Source of the DNA: Cronobacter turicensis z3032
GTDB taxonomy: Bacteria > Pseudomonadota > Gammaproteobacteria > Enterobacterales > Enterobacteriaceae
Assembly: GCA_000027065.2 (NCBI GenBank)
Contig: FN543093.2
Span: 438,074-502,073 of the forward strand
Length of the DNA stretch: 64,000 bases
Reading direction: 5' to 3'
In this document: piece after piece, positions 52,602 to 62,781 of the stretch
Position numbering within the stretch: position 1 is the stretch's first letter
Layout of the letters: every line of letters begins with the position of its first letter
Notes under the pieces: model-generated
The model's input: only the letters and a program-made list of their open reading frames with translations
Told to the model about the DNA's origin: nothing
Database searches by the model: none
Made by a program: the position numbers and the translations under genes

Positions 52602-53971
52602 TATTCAGCGTCCGTTTTGTATTTCCACAGGTAAGAGACCGCAAAGGCGATGCAGAAGGCGATGAGCATACCGATGGCATAGTTAAGCAGCGAGCTGGCC
52701 TGAACAATCGCCATGCCCGGAATACCGGTCAGACCGACCGCCGTCATGCCGACATGCGTCGAGACCACCCACGCGCCGCCCGCCGCGCCGCCGATAAGCC
52801 CGGAGATAAACGGTTTCACAAAGCGCAGGTTGACCCCGAAAATGGCCGCTTCGGTAATGCCGAGCAGCGCCGAAAACCCCGACGGCAGCGTAATCGCCTT
52901 CACTTTGGCGTCTTTGGTTTTGAACCACACCGCCAGACACGCGCCGCCCTGCGCCACGTTAGACATCGCCCAGATAGGCAGCAGGAAGTTAACGCCAATG
53001 GACGGGTTACCGAGCAGCCCCGCTTCAATCGCATGGAAGCTGTGATGCACGCCGGTAATCACAATCACCGAATAGAGCCCGCCGAACAGCAGCCCCGCGA
53101 GCCAGCCTGCGTGGGCAATCAGCGTGCTTAACACCAGCGAGATGCCGTCGCCGAGCGCGCGGCCCGCCGGGCCAATCACCAGCAGCGCCACGAAGCCGGA
53201 AATAATCACGGTAAAGAAGGGCGTCAGGATGAGATCCAGCGCGTCCGGGATAATCCGGCGCAGCTGTTTTTCAAGAATACTCATGAACCACACCGCCAGC
53301 AGGACCGGGAAAACGGTGCCCTGGTAGCCAATCATCGCGACCTCAATCCCGAAGAAGTTCATGGTGTGGAAGCCCGCCGCCACGCCCCAGGCGTTGGTGA
53401 GCGCCGGGTGCGTGAGAATGCCGCCAAGCGTCGCGCCCAGGTACGGGTTGCCGCCAAATTCCCGCGCGGCGGTAAAGCCAATCAGGATAGGCAGAATGAT
53501 AAACGCCGCCGAGCTGCACATATCCAGCATGATATAGAGCGCGTTATCCGGGCTTACCCAGCCGTAGGTTTTCACCATGCCGAGCAGGCCCATCAGCAGG
53601 CCAGACGCCACAATCGCCGGAATAATCGGCACAAAGATGTTAGAGAGCAGACGGGCAATGCGCTGGAACGGGTTCAGTTTGCGGGCCGCCACGCTTGCGG
53701 CTTCCGATTTGCTCGATTCGCTGATCCCGGCGGCGGCGATAAACGCGGCATAGACTTTATTCACCACGCCGGTGCCGAAGATAATTTGCAGCTGGCCTGC
53801 GTTGCGAAAACAGCCTTTCACGCCTTCGACATTGCCGATGGCGGCGGTGTCGGCTTTGGCGTCATCCACCAGCACCAGCCGCAGGCGCGTGGCGCAGTGG
53901 GCGGCGCTGGCGATATTCTCTTTGCCGCCGAGCAGCGGCAGAAGCGAGCGGGCAATCTGTTCAAAGTCCAT
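52601..53971 (-). CDS. scrA: Sucrose-specific PTS EIIBC component ScrA
   Basis: Imports and phosphorylates sucrose; phosphate comes from a separate glucose-type EIIA (Crr), since no IIA domain is present. The 456-residue protein has an N-terminal EIIB domain with the phosphorylated Cys26 (AAHCATRLRLVL) and an EIIC domain from about residue 105 with about ten membrane segments (including GVHHSFHAIEAGLL). It lies between scrY and scrB in the operon. Confidence 0.95.
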   Translation of the reverse strand: MDFEQIARSLLPLLGGKENIASAAHCATRLRLVLVDDAKADTAAIGNVEGVKGCFRNAGQLQIIFGTGVVNKVYAAFIAAAGISESSKSEAASVAARKLNPFQRIARLLSNIFVPIIPAIVASGLLMGLLGMVKTYGWVSPDNALYIMLDMCSSAAFIILPILIGFTAAREFGGNPYLGATLGGILTHPALTNAWGVAAGFHTMNFFGIEVAMIGYQGTVFPVLLAVWFMSILEKQLRRIIPDALDLILTPFFTVIISGFVALLVIGPAGRALGDGISLVLSTLIAHAGWLAGLLFGGLYSVIVITGVHHSFHAIEAGLLGNPSIGVNFLLPIWAMSNVAQGGACLAVWFKTKDAKVKAITLPSGFSALLGITEAAIFGVNLRFVKPFISGLIGGAAGGAWVVSTHVGMTAVGLTGIPGMAIVQASSLLNYAIGMLIAFCIAFAVSYLWKYKTDAE

Positions 53972-54014
53972 AACAACCTCAGTCTCGTGGTTTTTGTGTT
54001 GTCAGTAATACGCA

Positions 54015-54035
54015 GGCCCCCGCGTGGCAGGGGCC
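54015..54035 (-). repeat. Intercistronic hairpin between scrY and scrA
   Basis: GGCCCC and GGGGCC flank a nine-base loop directly after the scrY stop. There is no T-run, so it more likely stabilises the abundant porin mRNA or lowers read-through into scrA than fully terminates. Confidence 0.5.
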
Positions 54036-54042
54036 GTTATTA

Positions 54043-55605
<1,563 letters not shown>

Positions 55606-55619
55606 CTAAACCGGTTTAG
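55606..55619. promoter_or_regulatory. ScrR operator proximal to scrY
   Basis: CTAAACCGGTTTAG, a perfect 14-base palindrome of the LacI-family type, 46 bases before scrY. It is identical to the copy at 55665 and nearly so to 56688. Confidence 0.8.
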
Positions 55620-55664
55620 GCGGCAATCATAATCACGCCTTATTTTTACTGGCAATTAAATTAG

Positions 55665-55678
55665 CTAAACCGGTTTAG
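55665..55678. promoter_or_regulatory. ScrR operator distal to scrY
   Basis: A second exact copy of CTAAACCGGTTTAG, 59 bases centre to centre from the first, about five to six helical turns. Two operators flank the presumed scrY promoter, which would allow looping. Confidence 0.8.
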
Positions 55679-55681
55679 TGA

Positions 55682-55699
55682 TTGTGATGCGGTTCGCAA
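55682..55699. promoter_or_regulatory. Probable CRP site for scrYABR
   Basis: TTGTGA-TGCGGT-TCGCAA matches the CRP consensus symmetry and sits right next to the distal ScrR operator. Catabolite control of scr by CRP is known in Klebsiella. Confidence 0.65.
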
Positions 55700-55702
55700 A
55701 AC

Positions 55703-55720
55703 GAGCCGCGGCGGCGGCTC
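55703..55720 (-). terminator. scrK terminator
   Basis: GAGCCGC and GCGGCTC around GGCG; on the minus strand a TTTT stretch follows. It starts six bases after the scrK stop codon and separates scrK from the scrY promoter. Confidence 0.65.
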
Positions 55721-55726
55721 ACAGGA

Positions 55727-56650
55727 TCAGGCGAGGTACGGTTGAAGAGCGTCAAGGCGGGGCAGCGCGGTCATCGCGCCTTTGGCGGTGGTGGCCAGCG
55801 CGCCGCAGGCCCGGGCTGCCGCGAGTACAGGCGCAAGCTGTGCGGCACCTTCCGGTAGGCCATGCGCCGCAAGGCTCCAGAGCAGCCCGGCAACGAAAGC
55901 GTCGCCCGCGCCGGTGGTATCGACGCACTCGACCGGCACCGCCGGGTAGTGATGCAGCGTGTCGTTAAAGCAGGCATCGACGCCTTCTGCGCCACGGGTG
56001 ATCAGCAGTAGCGGGATCGCGTGGCGGCGCGCCAGCGCCAGGGCGCTCTCCTCATCATCGCGTCCGGCAATAAACGCCAGCTCTTCCAGCGAGAGTTTCA
56101 CCACATCCGCCTGCGCCAGCGCGCGTTCCACGCACTCCCGCAGCTGTGCGGTATCGGGCCAGAGATCTTCACGGATATTCGGGTCGAAGCTCACAAACCC
56201 GCCCGCGCGCTTGATACGCGCCATCGCCTCAAAGGCGGTATCCCGCGAGGGCTGGGCGCAGAGCGCAATCGAGCAGACATGCAGCCACTCGCCTGCGCCG
56301 AACGGCGGTAAGTCGTCGGCGGTGAGAAACAGATCGGCGGACGGGCGCACCATGAAGGTAAACGAGCGTTCGCCGCAGTCATCCAGCGCCACTACAACCG
56401 TCGAGGTGCGGTGCGCTGGATCCTGATGCATGGCGCGGGTATCGACGTTTTCATGGCGGAGCGTCTGTGTCATAAACGCCCCGAACGGATCGCGCCCGAC
56501 CCGGCCGATAAATCCGCTCGCGCCGCCGAGTCGCGCCACGCCGACCGCCACGTTGGCAGGCGCGCCGCCCGGGCATTGCAGTAACCGGCCATGGCCGTCA
56601 GGCAGCAGATCCACCACGGCATCCCCAAGGGCCCATACTTTTGCTGACAT
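55727..56650 (-). CDS. scrK: Fructokinase ScrK (PfkB family)
   Basis: Phosphorylates the fructose released by ScrB to fructose-6-phosphate. The 307-residue ribokinase-fold protein has the N-terminal GGAPANVAVGVARLGG and the catalytic DTTGAGDAFVAGLL signature near residue 250. It is very similar to Klebsiella ScrK. It has its own promoter region with a ScrR operator and is transcribed in the same direction as scrYABR, upstream of it, the classical scrK-scrYABR arrangement. Confidence 0.95.
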   Translation of the reverse strand: MSAKVWALGDAVVDLLPDGHGRLLQCPGGAPANVAVGVARLGGASGFIGRVGRDPFGAFMTQTLRHENVDTRAMHQDPAHRTSTVVVALDDCGERSFTFMVRPSADLFLTADDLPPFGAGEWLHVCSIALCAQPSRDTAFEAMARIKRAGGFVSFDPNIREDLWPDTAQLRECVERALAQADVVKLSLEELAFIAGRDDEESALALARRHAIPLLLITRGAEGVDACFNDTLHHYPAVPVECVDTTGAGDAFVAGLLWSLAAHGLPEGAAQLAPVLAAARACGALATTAKGAMTALPRLDALQPYLA

Positions 56651-56687
56651 GCGTATCTCCTTCGATTCATCTTTCGCTAAACAATAG

Positions 56688-56701
56688 TTAAACCGGTTTA
56701 G
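56688..56701. promoter_or_regulatory. ScrR operator upstream of scrK
   Basis: TTAAACCGGTTTAG differs in one base from the two scrY operators and lies 38 bases before the scrK start. Confidence 0.75.
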
Positions 56702-56784
56702 CTAATCAACACTCTTTATGCGCTTATGGTGCTGCAAAGTGAAAGGAGGGCAGAAACGTGCCGCGCCGGAACGCGGCCAGAGGA

Positions 56785-57150
56785 TCAGTGATGATGTTTC
56801 GGATCGGGGCCGTAGCGGTTCTCGCCGTGGGTGCCTTCCTGCGTGTTGAACGCGAGGATCATCAGCCAGCCGATAACCGGGATCAACAGGACAAACAGCC
56901 ACCGGGCGGTACGATCGGTGTCATGCAGACGGCGGAACTGTACCGCCAGCGCGGGCAGCAGTACCACAAGCCCGTAAATCAGCGTGAGCAGCCCCTGCTC
57001 ACCAATAATGCGCAGCCCGAGCATTGTATCGAGCGCCACCATCACGCCCGCGAGGATGAGATTTACCAGGGTGAACATCCAGTACTCTTTACGACGCGAC
57101 CTGCCGGTAAAACCGAGGTAATTTTTAAACGCTTTTATGTACCAGTACAT
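56785..57150 (-). CDS. yhaH: DUF805 inner-membrane protein YhaH
   Basis: A 121-residue protein matching E. coli YhaH: FTGRSRRKEYWMFTLVN at the start, three to four membrane segments, the QFRRLHDTDRTARW motif and a soluble end (GENRYGPDPK). The role of DUF805 proteins is unknown. It lies between scrK and yqjG; in E. coli it also neighbours yhaJ, so the scr genes appear to sit between yhaJ and yhaH. Confidence 0.9.
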   Translation of the reverse strand: MYWYIKAFKNYLGFTGRSRRKEYWMFTLVNLILAGVMVALDTMLGLRIIGEQGLLTLIYGLVVLLPALAVQFRRLHDTDRTARWLFVLLIPVIGWLMILAFNTQEGTHGENRYGPDPKHHH

Positions 57151-57256
57151 CTGTTCTCGCCTCCCTTGCCATCAATCACTTGTTTTTAAAGCGATCGCTT
57201 AACTAAATGCTAGCTGTCGGCAGGGGAAACGGCCTGGGGGAAAACGCAAAGTGTGA

Positions 57257-57274
57257 GCGCCGTCGGAACGGCGC
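57257..57274. repeat. Hairpin downstream of yqjG
   Basis: GCGCCGT and ACGGCGC around a CGGA loop, followed on the plus strand by ATTTTT. It lies 32 bases after the yqjG stop. On the minus strand the T-rich stretch is farther away, so the direction of any termination is uncertain. Confidence 0.45.
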
Positions 57275-57305
57275 ATTTTTCAGAAGAGGCTTAGGGCGAA
57301 GCGGA

Positions 57306-58292
57306 TTAGCGGAAACGCTCGTCGCGCCCGTGCGGCTCATTGAGATCCTGCCAGGGGCCGATGGAGATAATACCGGTCGGGTTAATGGTTTTGTGGCTGC
57401 AAAAATAGTGGTGGCGGATATGCCCGAAATCCACGGTGTCTGCGATGCCCGGCATCTGGTAAATCTCGCGCAGGAAGCCATGCAGGTTCAGGTAATCGCT
57501 GATGCGATGCTTATCGCATTTAAAGTGCGTGACGTAGACCGGGTCGAAACGCACCAGCGTCGTCCACAGACGAATATCGGCCTCGGTGAGCTGGTCGCCT
57601 GCGAGGTAACGCTGCTGACCGAGGATCTGCTCAAGCCGCGACAGCGAGGCGAACACCTGCTCCACCGCTTCGTCATAGGCCTGCTGGCTGGTGGCGAAAC
57701 CCGCTTTATAGACGCCGTTGTTCACCGTGTCGTAGATCCAGCCGTTCAGCTCGTCGATTTCCGCACGCAACGCCTGAGGATAGTAATCGCCCGCACGGGC
57801 GCCCACCGCGTCGAAAGCGCTGTTGAGCATGCGAATGATATCGGCGGATTCGTTGCTGACGATGGTCTGGCGCTCTTTATCCCACAGCACCGGGACGGTG
57901 ACGCGCCCGGAGTAGTGCGGGTCGGCCTGAAGGTACAACTGATAGAGAAAATCGTGCTGGTAAAGCGTGTCGCCGGTCGCCGCCGGGAAATCATCGGCGA
58001 AGGTCCAGCCGTTTTCCAGCATCAGCGGATGCACGACCGAAACGGAGATAAACGACTCCAGACCTTTCAGCGCGCGCAGGATAAGCGTGCGATGCGCCCA
58101 GGGGCAGGCGAGCGAGACATAGAGGTGGTAGCGGCCTTTTTGCGCCGCAAAGCCGCCTTCGCCCGTCGGGCCCGGTTCGCCGTCAGGAGTCACCCAGTTG
58201 CGATACGCCGCCGAGGTGCGTTTAAAGCGGCCGCCGGTGGATTTCGTGTCATACCAGGTGTCGTGCCAGACGCCGTCGATCAGTTGTCCCAT
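57306..58292 (-). CDS. yqjG: Glutathionyl-hydroquinone reductase YqjG
   Basis: A 328-residue Xi-class glutathione transferase that reduces glutathionyl-hydroquinones. The catalytic Cys63 sits in LACPWAHRTL, the CPWAH motif of the class, followed by an all-helical C-terminal domain (about 165-300). The length equals E. coli YqjG. It lies 75 bases downstream of yqjF, with which it may be co-expressed. Confidence 0.95.
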   Translation of the reverse strand: MGQLIDGVWHDTWYDTKSTGGRFKRTSAAYRNWVTPDGEPGPTGEGGFAAQKGRYHLYVSLACPWAHRTLILRALKGLESFISVSVVHPLMLENGWTFADDFPAATGDTLYQHDFLYQLYLQADPHYSGRVTVPVLWDKERQTIVSNESADIIRMLNSAFDAVGARAGDYYPQALRAEIDELNGWIYDTVNNGVYKAGFATSQQAYDEAVEQVFASLSRLEQILGQQRYLAGDQLTEADIRLWTTLVRFDPVYVTHFKCDKHRISDYLNLHGFLREIYQMPGIADTVDFGHIRHHYFCSHKTINPTGIISIGPWQDLNEPHGRDERFR

Positions 58293-58367
58293 GATGCTCT
58301 CCTGTCAGAGGTATCCCCTCAGTATGGCAAAAAGGCAGGCGGTGAGGGCCGCCTGCCGTGAAGTCAG

Positions 58368-58760
58368 TTACCAGTTCTTTTTCAGCAGACGATCCAGGCT
58401 GTAGGCGCCAGGACCCATCAGCGCCAGCAGCAGATAGCCGCCTGCGATAGAAAAGTTCTTCATAAACATAATCGAGTTCACGCCTTCCGCGAAGTTGCTG
58501 TGGAACAGGAACGCGGTCAGCAGCGTAAAGACAGCGGTGATCAGCGCTGTAGTGCGGGTCAGGAACCCAAAAACAATGGCCAGGCCGCCGCCAAACTCAA
58601 GCAGGACCACCAGCGGCAGGATAAAGCCCGGCACGCCCATCGCTTCCATATACTGCTGGGTTCCCGCATAACCGGTAATTTTGCCCCAGCCGGAGACGAT
58701 AAACAGAATCGGCATCAGAATACGTGCCACCAGTACGCCAGCATCTTCGAATTTTTTCAT
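58368..58760 (-). CDS. yqjF: DoxX-family membrane protein YqjF
   Basis: A 130-residue protein with four membrane segments (about 8-26, 43-63, 68-88 and 100-122), DoxX type, close to E. coli YqjF. E. coli yqjF is known as a YhaJ-controlled promoter that responds to nitroaromatic breakdown products; YhaJ is encoded in this window. The biochemical role is unknown. Confidence 0.92.
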   Translation of the reverse strand: MKKFEDAGVLVARILMPILFIVSGWGKITGYAGTQQYMEAMGVPGFILPLVVLLEFGGGLAIVFGFLTRTTALITAVFTLLTAFLFHSNFAEGVNSIMFMKNFSIAGGYLLLALMGPGAYSLDRLLKKNW

Positions 58761-58971
58761 TTTACTCTCCAGGAAACCCGCTTCATCACGAAAGGTTAAT
58801 TATCGTTAAAGGTTTGCTTTGCGCGGGGTTATCCGCGTTCCGCCGTTGATGGAAAGCATCATAGGGCTGGCGTGATGGGAATGTAAGCAAGGAAAACTGG
58901 CAAACTTGTTCAAAAATAATGAAGAAAGAGGAGGGGATAAAAAAACGCCTCTCCGGGGAGAGGCGTCAGTG

Positions 58972-59268
58972 TCAGGGGAGCGGATGTTTCATGGTGGTTT
59001 TAATCAACCGCCAGGTGCTCCACGCGGCGAAACCGCGCTTGGCCCAGCGCAGCAGGAAGTTAGGATTCCTGATGCTCCAGATAGCCATCGCACTACTGCC
59101 GACCAGCGCCCAGGAGCGCAGACTGAGCAGCGTGTTCCAGCTACGATCGTAAGAGCCGGTGACGGCAAGCCATTCACGACGACCCGCGGCCATATCCAGC
59201 CGCTGCTGCTGGATTTGACTGAGCAGCAGCGCTTTGCGCTTTTCGCGCTCGGCTTTGCTCATGCTCAT
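58972..59268 (-). CDS. yqjK: YqjK-like protein
   Basis: A 98-residue basic protein starting MSMSKAEREKRKALLLSQIQQQRLDM, matching E. coli YqjK in length and start. One moderately hydrophobic stretch (about 50-70). Function unknown. Its start overlaps the yqjE stop by four bases (ATGA), as last gene of the yqjC-yqjD-yqjE-yqjK run. Confidence 0.88.
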   Translation of the reverse strand: MSMSKAEREKRKALLLSQIQQQRLDMAAGRREWLAVTGSYDRSWNTLLSLRSWALVGSSAMAIWSIRNPNFLLRWAKRGFAAWSTWRLIKTTMKHPLP

Positions 59269-59663
59269 GACTTATCGTCCTCCAGCAACTGGCGGTCGTT
59301 AGCAAGCTCATGACGCGTATGGCGCAGAAGCGTCGACTGGCGCGATTTCTTAAGCGTCCAGATGCCGCCAATCAGCGCCAGCACAAACAGCGCGACGGTC
59401 GTGCCTATCATGACGTTAAGGCGATACTGCGGATCTACTGCCCAGATAAGCAGCACCATCAGACTCATCAGTCCAAAGGCGGCAAACAGCATCGTCAGGC
59501 CAGTCATCAGCAGCAGCTGAAAGAGATTCGCTTTCTCCTCTTCCAGCTCCACCACGGCGAGCCGTAAACGGGTTTCCACCATCTCCACAAGCACGGTGAC
59601 GATACGTTGTCCGATGCCGAGAACGCTTTTACCCGGCCCTTGCGCGTGACGAGGCTCCGTCAT
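59265..59663 (-). CDS. yqjE: YqjE, inner-membrane protein (phage holin-like family)
   Basis: A 132-residue protein with two membrane segments (about 46-70 and 78-100) and charged ends. It matches E. coli YqjE (HAQGPGKSVLGIGQRI, ETRLRLAVVELEEEKANLFQ). In E. coli it is co-expressed with the ribosome-binding YqjD. I chose the ATG at 59663; the 23-codon longer frame overlaps yqjD. It starts two bases after the yqjD stop. Confidence 0.92.
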   Translation of the reverse strand: MTEPRHAQGPGKSVLGIGQRIVTVLVEMVETRLRLAVVELEEEKANLFQLLLMTGLTMLFAAFGLMSLMVLLIWAVDPQYRLNVMIGTTVALFVLALIGGIWTLKKSRQSTLLRHTRHELANDRQLLEDDKS

Positions 59664-59665
59664 AA

Positions 59666-59968
59666 TCAGCGCCGCGTCAGGAGCACGCCCAGTACGACGC
59701 CGATGGCCGCACCGATACCCACGCCGGTCCACGGATTTTCACGCACGTAATCTTCTGCGCGCGCCGCCGCTTCGCGGGTCTGTTTGGCGATCACGTCACC
59801 GGTTTCGGTTAAGTGATAACGGGTGTCTTTCAGCGCGCGCTCTGCTTTATTGCGCAGTTTGCTCATCTCTTCCTTCGATTTGTCCCCGGAGGCGGTCAGC
59901 ACCTCTTCCAGCGTATCGGCAAGCGATTTCAACTCAGCGCGCAGGTGGTCGGTATTTTCTTTTGACAT
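59666..59968 (-). CDS. yqjD: Membrane-anchored ribosome-binding protein YqjD
   Basis: A 100-residue ElaB/YqjD-family protein: a charged helical N-terminal region (about 1-75) and one C-terminal membrane anchor with glycine zipper (VGIGAAIGVVLGVLLTRR). In E. coli it binds ribosomes at the inner membrane in stationary phase under RpoS. Second gene of the yqjC-D-E-K run. Confidence 0.93.
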   Translation of the reverse strand: MSKENTDHLRAELKSLADTLEEVLTASGDKSKEEMSKLRNKAERALKDTRYHLTETGDVIAKQTREAAARAEDYVRENPWTGVGIGAAIGVVLGVLLTRR

Positions 59969-60003
59969 AATGCTCTCCTGATAAGTGAGGGTTATCCATA
60001 AGC

Positions 60004-60372
60004 TCAGTAATCTTGAGCTTTCAACGCCTTAAGCTCTTGCTCGGCTTCAGCGAGCTTGTGGCGACGTTTGGCAATTTTATCCGCATCGCCTTTTTGCGAC
60101 GCTTCATGCAATTCGGCGCGGCGTTCGGCCACTTCCGCCTGTTTCTGCGCCACTTTCTGTCGGTGTTCGGCGATAACATCGCCGTCGCGGCAGTTGGCGC
60201 GTACCTGACTTAGCGCTTTTTTCAGTCCGTCGATGCGTCCCTGGTTCTGGTGCAGTTCGGCGTAGCGGATCTCCTTTTCAATCTCCTGCGCTTTTTCTTC
60301 GCAGGGGGAGGCGGCAAGCACTGCGGCATTCCAGGAAAAAAGGGCTAAGGCCAGTACGGTGCGGTAATTCAT
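60004..60372 (-). CDS. yqjC: YqjC, periplasmic DUF1090 protein
   Basis: A 122-residue protein with a signal peptide (MNYRTVLALALFSWNAAVLA, cut near residue 20-25) and a charged helical coiled coil with two cysteines (Cys24, Cys61 by count from the chosen start), the DUF1090 family. It matches E. coli YqjC in length. I chose the ATG at 60372, with AAGG upstream; a start five codons earlier is less likely. Function unknown. Confidence 0.9.
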   Translation of the reverse strand: MNYRTVLALALFSWNAAVLAASPCEEKAQEIEKEIRYAELHQNQGRIDGLKKALSQVRANCRDGDVIAEHRQKVAQKQAEVAERRAELHEASQKGDADKIAKRRHKLAEAEQELKALKAQDY

Positions 60373-60523
60373 GATTAAACCTTCCATTGTGTTGCGTAAG
60401 GCTTGCGGCCATACGCGATTCCGGTGTGTTGCGCGGACAGAACAATGGGTTGCGCTTACTCAAGCATAGTAAGTAATGGCGCAAACCCCAAAGTCCGTGA
60501 AAAGATTCAGATTCCTGGAAGGG

Positions 60524-60907
60524 TTAACCCAGGCGCTGGATATCGTGACGCAGGCGGGAGAGCCAGGCGGGAGTGAGGCTTTTTTCTTCCTGCTGGGCGA
60601 TAACAAAACCGCGCGGCAGGGAGCGATAGAGCACTTTGCGCGCGGCTTCGCTCTGATCGCTGTTGTCGAATTTAATCAGCAGAATGTCATCCTGCGGCGT
60701 AATGCTTTTAAAGCGGATGCCGTTGGCGTCCAGATGGTGCCAGACGGAAAAGCCGTCCGGGATCGTCGCACCCTGCGACACCGCGCGGATCTCAAGCGTG
60801 GTTTCATGTTTTTGCAGCGCGGCCCAGCTCAGCAGCACCGCTGCCATTAGCGCGCCTGCCGCAAGCGTTAGCGTAAGACGACGAGAAAGCGCGCGCGTGA
60901 AGGCCAT
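60524..60907 (-). CDS. mzrA: MzrA, modulator of EnvZ/OmpR
   Basis: A 127-residue inner-membrane protein with one N-terminal membrane segment (about 12-30) and a periplasmic domain. E. coli MzrA (YqjB) contacts EnvZ and links the CpxAR and EnvZ/OmpR pathways. The periplasmic part is well conserved ([26 protein letters not shown]). It starts three bases after yqjA, its operon partner. Confidence 0.93.
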   Translation of the reverse strand: MAFTRALSRRLTLTLAAGALMAAVLLSWAALQKHETTLEIRAVSQGATIPDGFSVWHHLDANGIRFKSITPQDDILLIKFDNSDQSEAARKVLYRSLPRGFVIAQQEEKSLTPAWLSRLRHDIQRLG

Positions 60908-60910
60908 CCT

Positions 60911-61573
60911 TTAGCTCCGGTTTCCATGTTTTTTCTTCCATAACACCACCAGCGATCCGACCAGGCCGATAACCAGCAACACGACCGGCAGCAGCATCAG
61001 GCAGGACATCAGGGCGTCTTCATATTTAAGGAACACCGGCGTTTTGCCGAGCAGATAGCCAAGAGAGGTGAGGATAACCACCCACAGCAGGCCGCTCATC
61101 CAGTTAAAGAACTGGAAACGGGCGTTATTAAGACCAGAGAGCCCGGCAATAGTCGGCAGCAACGTGCGGACAAAGGCGATAAAACGGCCGAGCAGCAGCG
61201 CTGACAGCCCGTGTTTATGAAACAGGTGATGCGCCCGCTGGTGATAATGCGCGGGCAGATGCGAAAGCCAGTTCTGTACGATGCGCGTGTTGCCGAGCCA
61301 GCGCCCCTGGATATAGCTCACCCAGCAGCCGAGGCTGGCGGCGGCGGTTAACAGCAGCACCGTTTGCGGATACCCCAGCGCGCCTTTGGCAATCAGCACG
61401 CCCACCAGCACCAGCAGGCTGTCGCCCGGCAGAAACGCGGCGGGCAGCAGACCGTTTTCCAGAAACAGGATCATAAACAGCACAAAGTAGAGCATGCCGA
61501 TCATGCCGGGGTTGGCCAGCGTTTCGAAGTCCTGGCTCCAGAGCGCGGTGAGTAATTGTGTCAAAAGTTCCAT
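60911..61573 (-). CDS. yqjA: DedA-family membrane protein YqjA
   Basis: A 220-residue DedA protein with about five to six membrane segments and the family segment [18 protein letters not shown] and [16 protein letters not shown], including the conserved Arg/Gly residues. In E. coli YqjA supports cell division, membrane potential and alkaline tolerance, together with YghB, and is Cpx-regulated. Upstream lies a 315-base spacer with its promoter. Confidence 0.95.
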   Translation of the reverse strand: MELLTQLLTALWSQDFETLANPGMIGMLYFVLFMILFLENGLLPAAFLPGDSLLVLVGVLIAKGALGYPQTVLLLTAAASLGCWVSYIQGRWLGNTRIVQNWLSHLPAHYHQRAHHLFHKHGLSALLLGRFIAFVRTLLPTIAGLSGLNNARFQFFNWMSGLLWVVILTSLGYLLGKTPVFLKYEDALMSCLMLLPVVLLVIGLVGSLVVLWKKKHGNRS

Positions 61574-61888
61574 TCAGTGATCCTGGCACATCGGTTAAAG
61601 CCAATGGGGTAGAACAGATAGCATTGCGACATTTCTGAGGTATGAAGGACGTCAACAGCGCTCTGTGCGTTCCTGGCGCCGGCACGGCTCCATGTGCGAT
61701 GAGTGAAGTAAGCAAGCGCTAACTTTTCACCAGGAAATGCGTCTAATTGTAACAAAGCTCTGCCTGATGCGTCACAGAAATCGTGCTTTGTTGAGGAATG
61801 ATTTTGCTTTCCGGGCGTAAGGCTGGCGAGGGTATTTACACAGGCTGACACTATATATGGTTTGCTTACCCTCGCGGTAAGAAGAGGA
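61574..61888. other. Spacer between exuR and yqjA
   Basis: These 315 bases hold no convincing gene. They include a small inverted repeat close to exuR (TTACC/GGTAA, 61866-61880), which may be a weak exuR terminator, and an AT-richer stretch (about 61730-61860) that presumably includes the yqjA-mzrA promoter. I could not identify a clear CpxR box by eye. Confidence 0.5.
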
Positions 61889-62668
61889 TTACTTTTCGCT
61901 GTTTGCCGCCGCGTCGAGGTGGACCACCGGATTTTCGGCAAAAAGGTAGCGGTCGGCGTTGAATTCAAAGTCGTCGCTGGTTTCGTTAAAGAGCATCTGT
62001 TTGGTATTCTCCAGATGCTGCCACATGGCGAGCTTCGCGCCGTGCGGGTCTTTGCGAATCAGGGCTTTAAGAATGTTATCGTGATCGTCGCACCAGTTAT
62101 CGACCGTGCGTAAATCGATATGTTCGTGTAGTTTTTTCCAGTACGGGTTGTGAACGCGCTGAGTCCACATTTTTTCAACGATGGCGGCAAGAGCGGTATT
62201 CTGCGTGGCGAGCGCCACCTGAACGTGAAACAGGAGATCCCATTCGGAATCGCGGAAGAACTTCTCGTTACGCGCTTTCTCCTGGATCTCCATCAGCTTA
62301 ATGATGTCTTGTTTGGTGACCTGGGTGGCGGCGAACTCGGCGATATTACTTTCAATGAGCTGGCGGGCCTGCAACAGCTCGAACGGGCCGTAGCTGGCGA
62401 ATTCATACTCCTGCTCAGGCGCCGGGGCGCGATATTTCCCCTGGTTGGCTATCACATGGATGCCCGAGCCTTTGCGTACTTCAACATAGCCTTCGACTTC
62501 CAGCATGATGATGGCTTCGCGCACGACCGTGCGGCTGACGTTTTTTTCGTCGGCGATAAATCGCTCGGCAGGGAGTTTCTCACCTACCTGATAAACGCCT
62601 TCTTCAATGCGTTGCTTAAGCTCGGCGGCCAGTTGTTGATACAGACGACGCGGTTCTGCGATTTCCAT
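61889..62668 (-). CDS. exuR: Hexuronate regulon repressor ExuR (GntR family)
   Basis: A 259-residue GntR/FadR-type regulator: an N-terminal winged helix (about 8-75, [24 protein letters not shown]) and an all-helical FCD effector domain. It is close to E. coli ExuR, which represses exuT, uxaCA and related genes until glucuronate or galacturonate is present. It follows exuT on the same strand, 113 bases downstream. Confidence 0.95.
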   Translation of the reverse strand: MEIAEPRRLYQQLAAELKQRIEEGVYQVGEKLPAERFIADEKNVSRTVVREAIIMLEVEGYVEVRKGSGIHVIANQGKYRAPAPEQEYEFASYGPFELLQARQLIESNIAEFAATQVTKQDIIKLMEIQEKARNEKFFRDSEWDLLFHVQVALATQNTALAAIVEKMWTQRVHNPYWKKLHEHIDLRTVDNWCDDHDNILKALIRKDPHGAKLAMWQHLENTKQMLFNETSDDFEFNADRYLFAENPVVHLDAAANSEK

Positions 62669-62749
62669 GTGCGACTCCAGTGAACACGATACTGCTTAGA
62701 TTTGTTATACCACTTTTCAGGTTTACCCTCCACTCGACGCCCATGAAAA

Positions 62750-62768
62750 AGCCGCCCGCAGGCGGCTT
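62750..62768 (-). terminator. exuT terminator
   Basis: AGCCGCC and GGCGGCT around a five-base CGCAG-type loop; on the minus strand the stem is followed by CTTTTTC. It lies 13 bases after the exuT stop codon. Confidence 0.8.
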
Positions 62769-62781
62769 TCCAGAGGATTGA

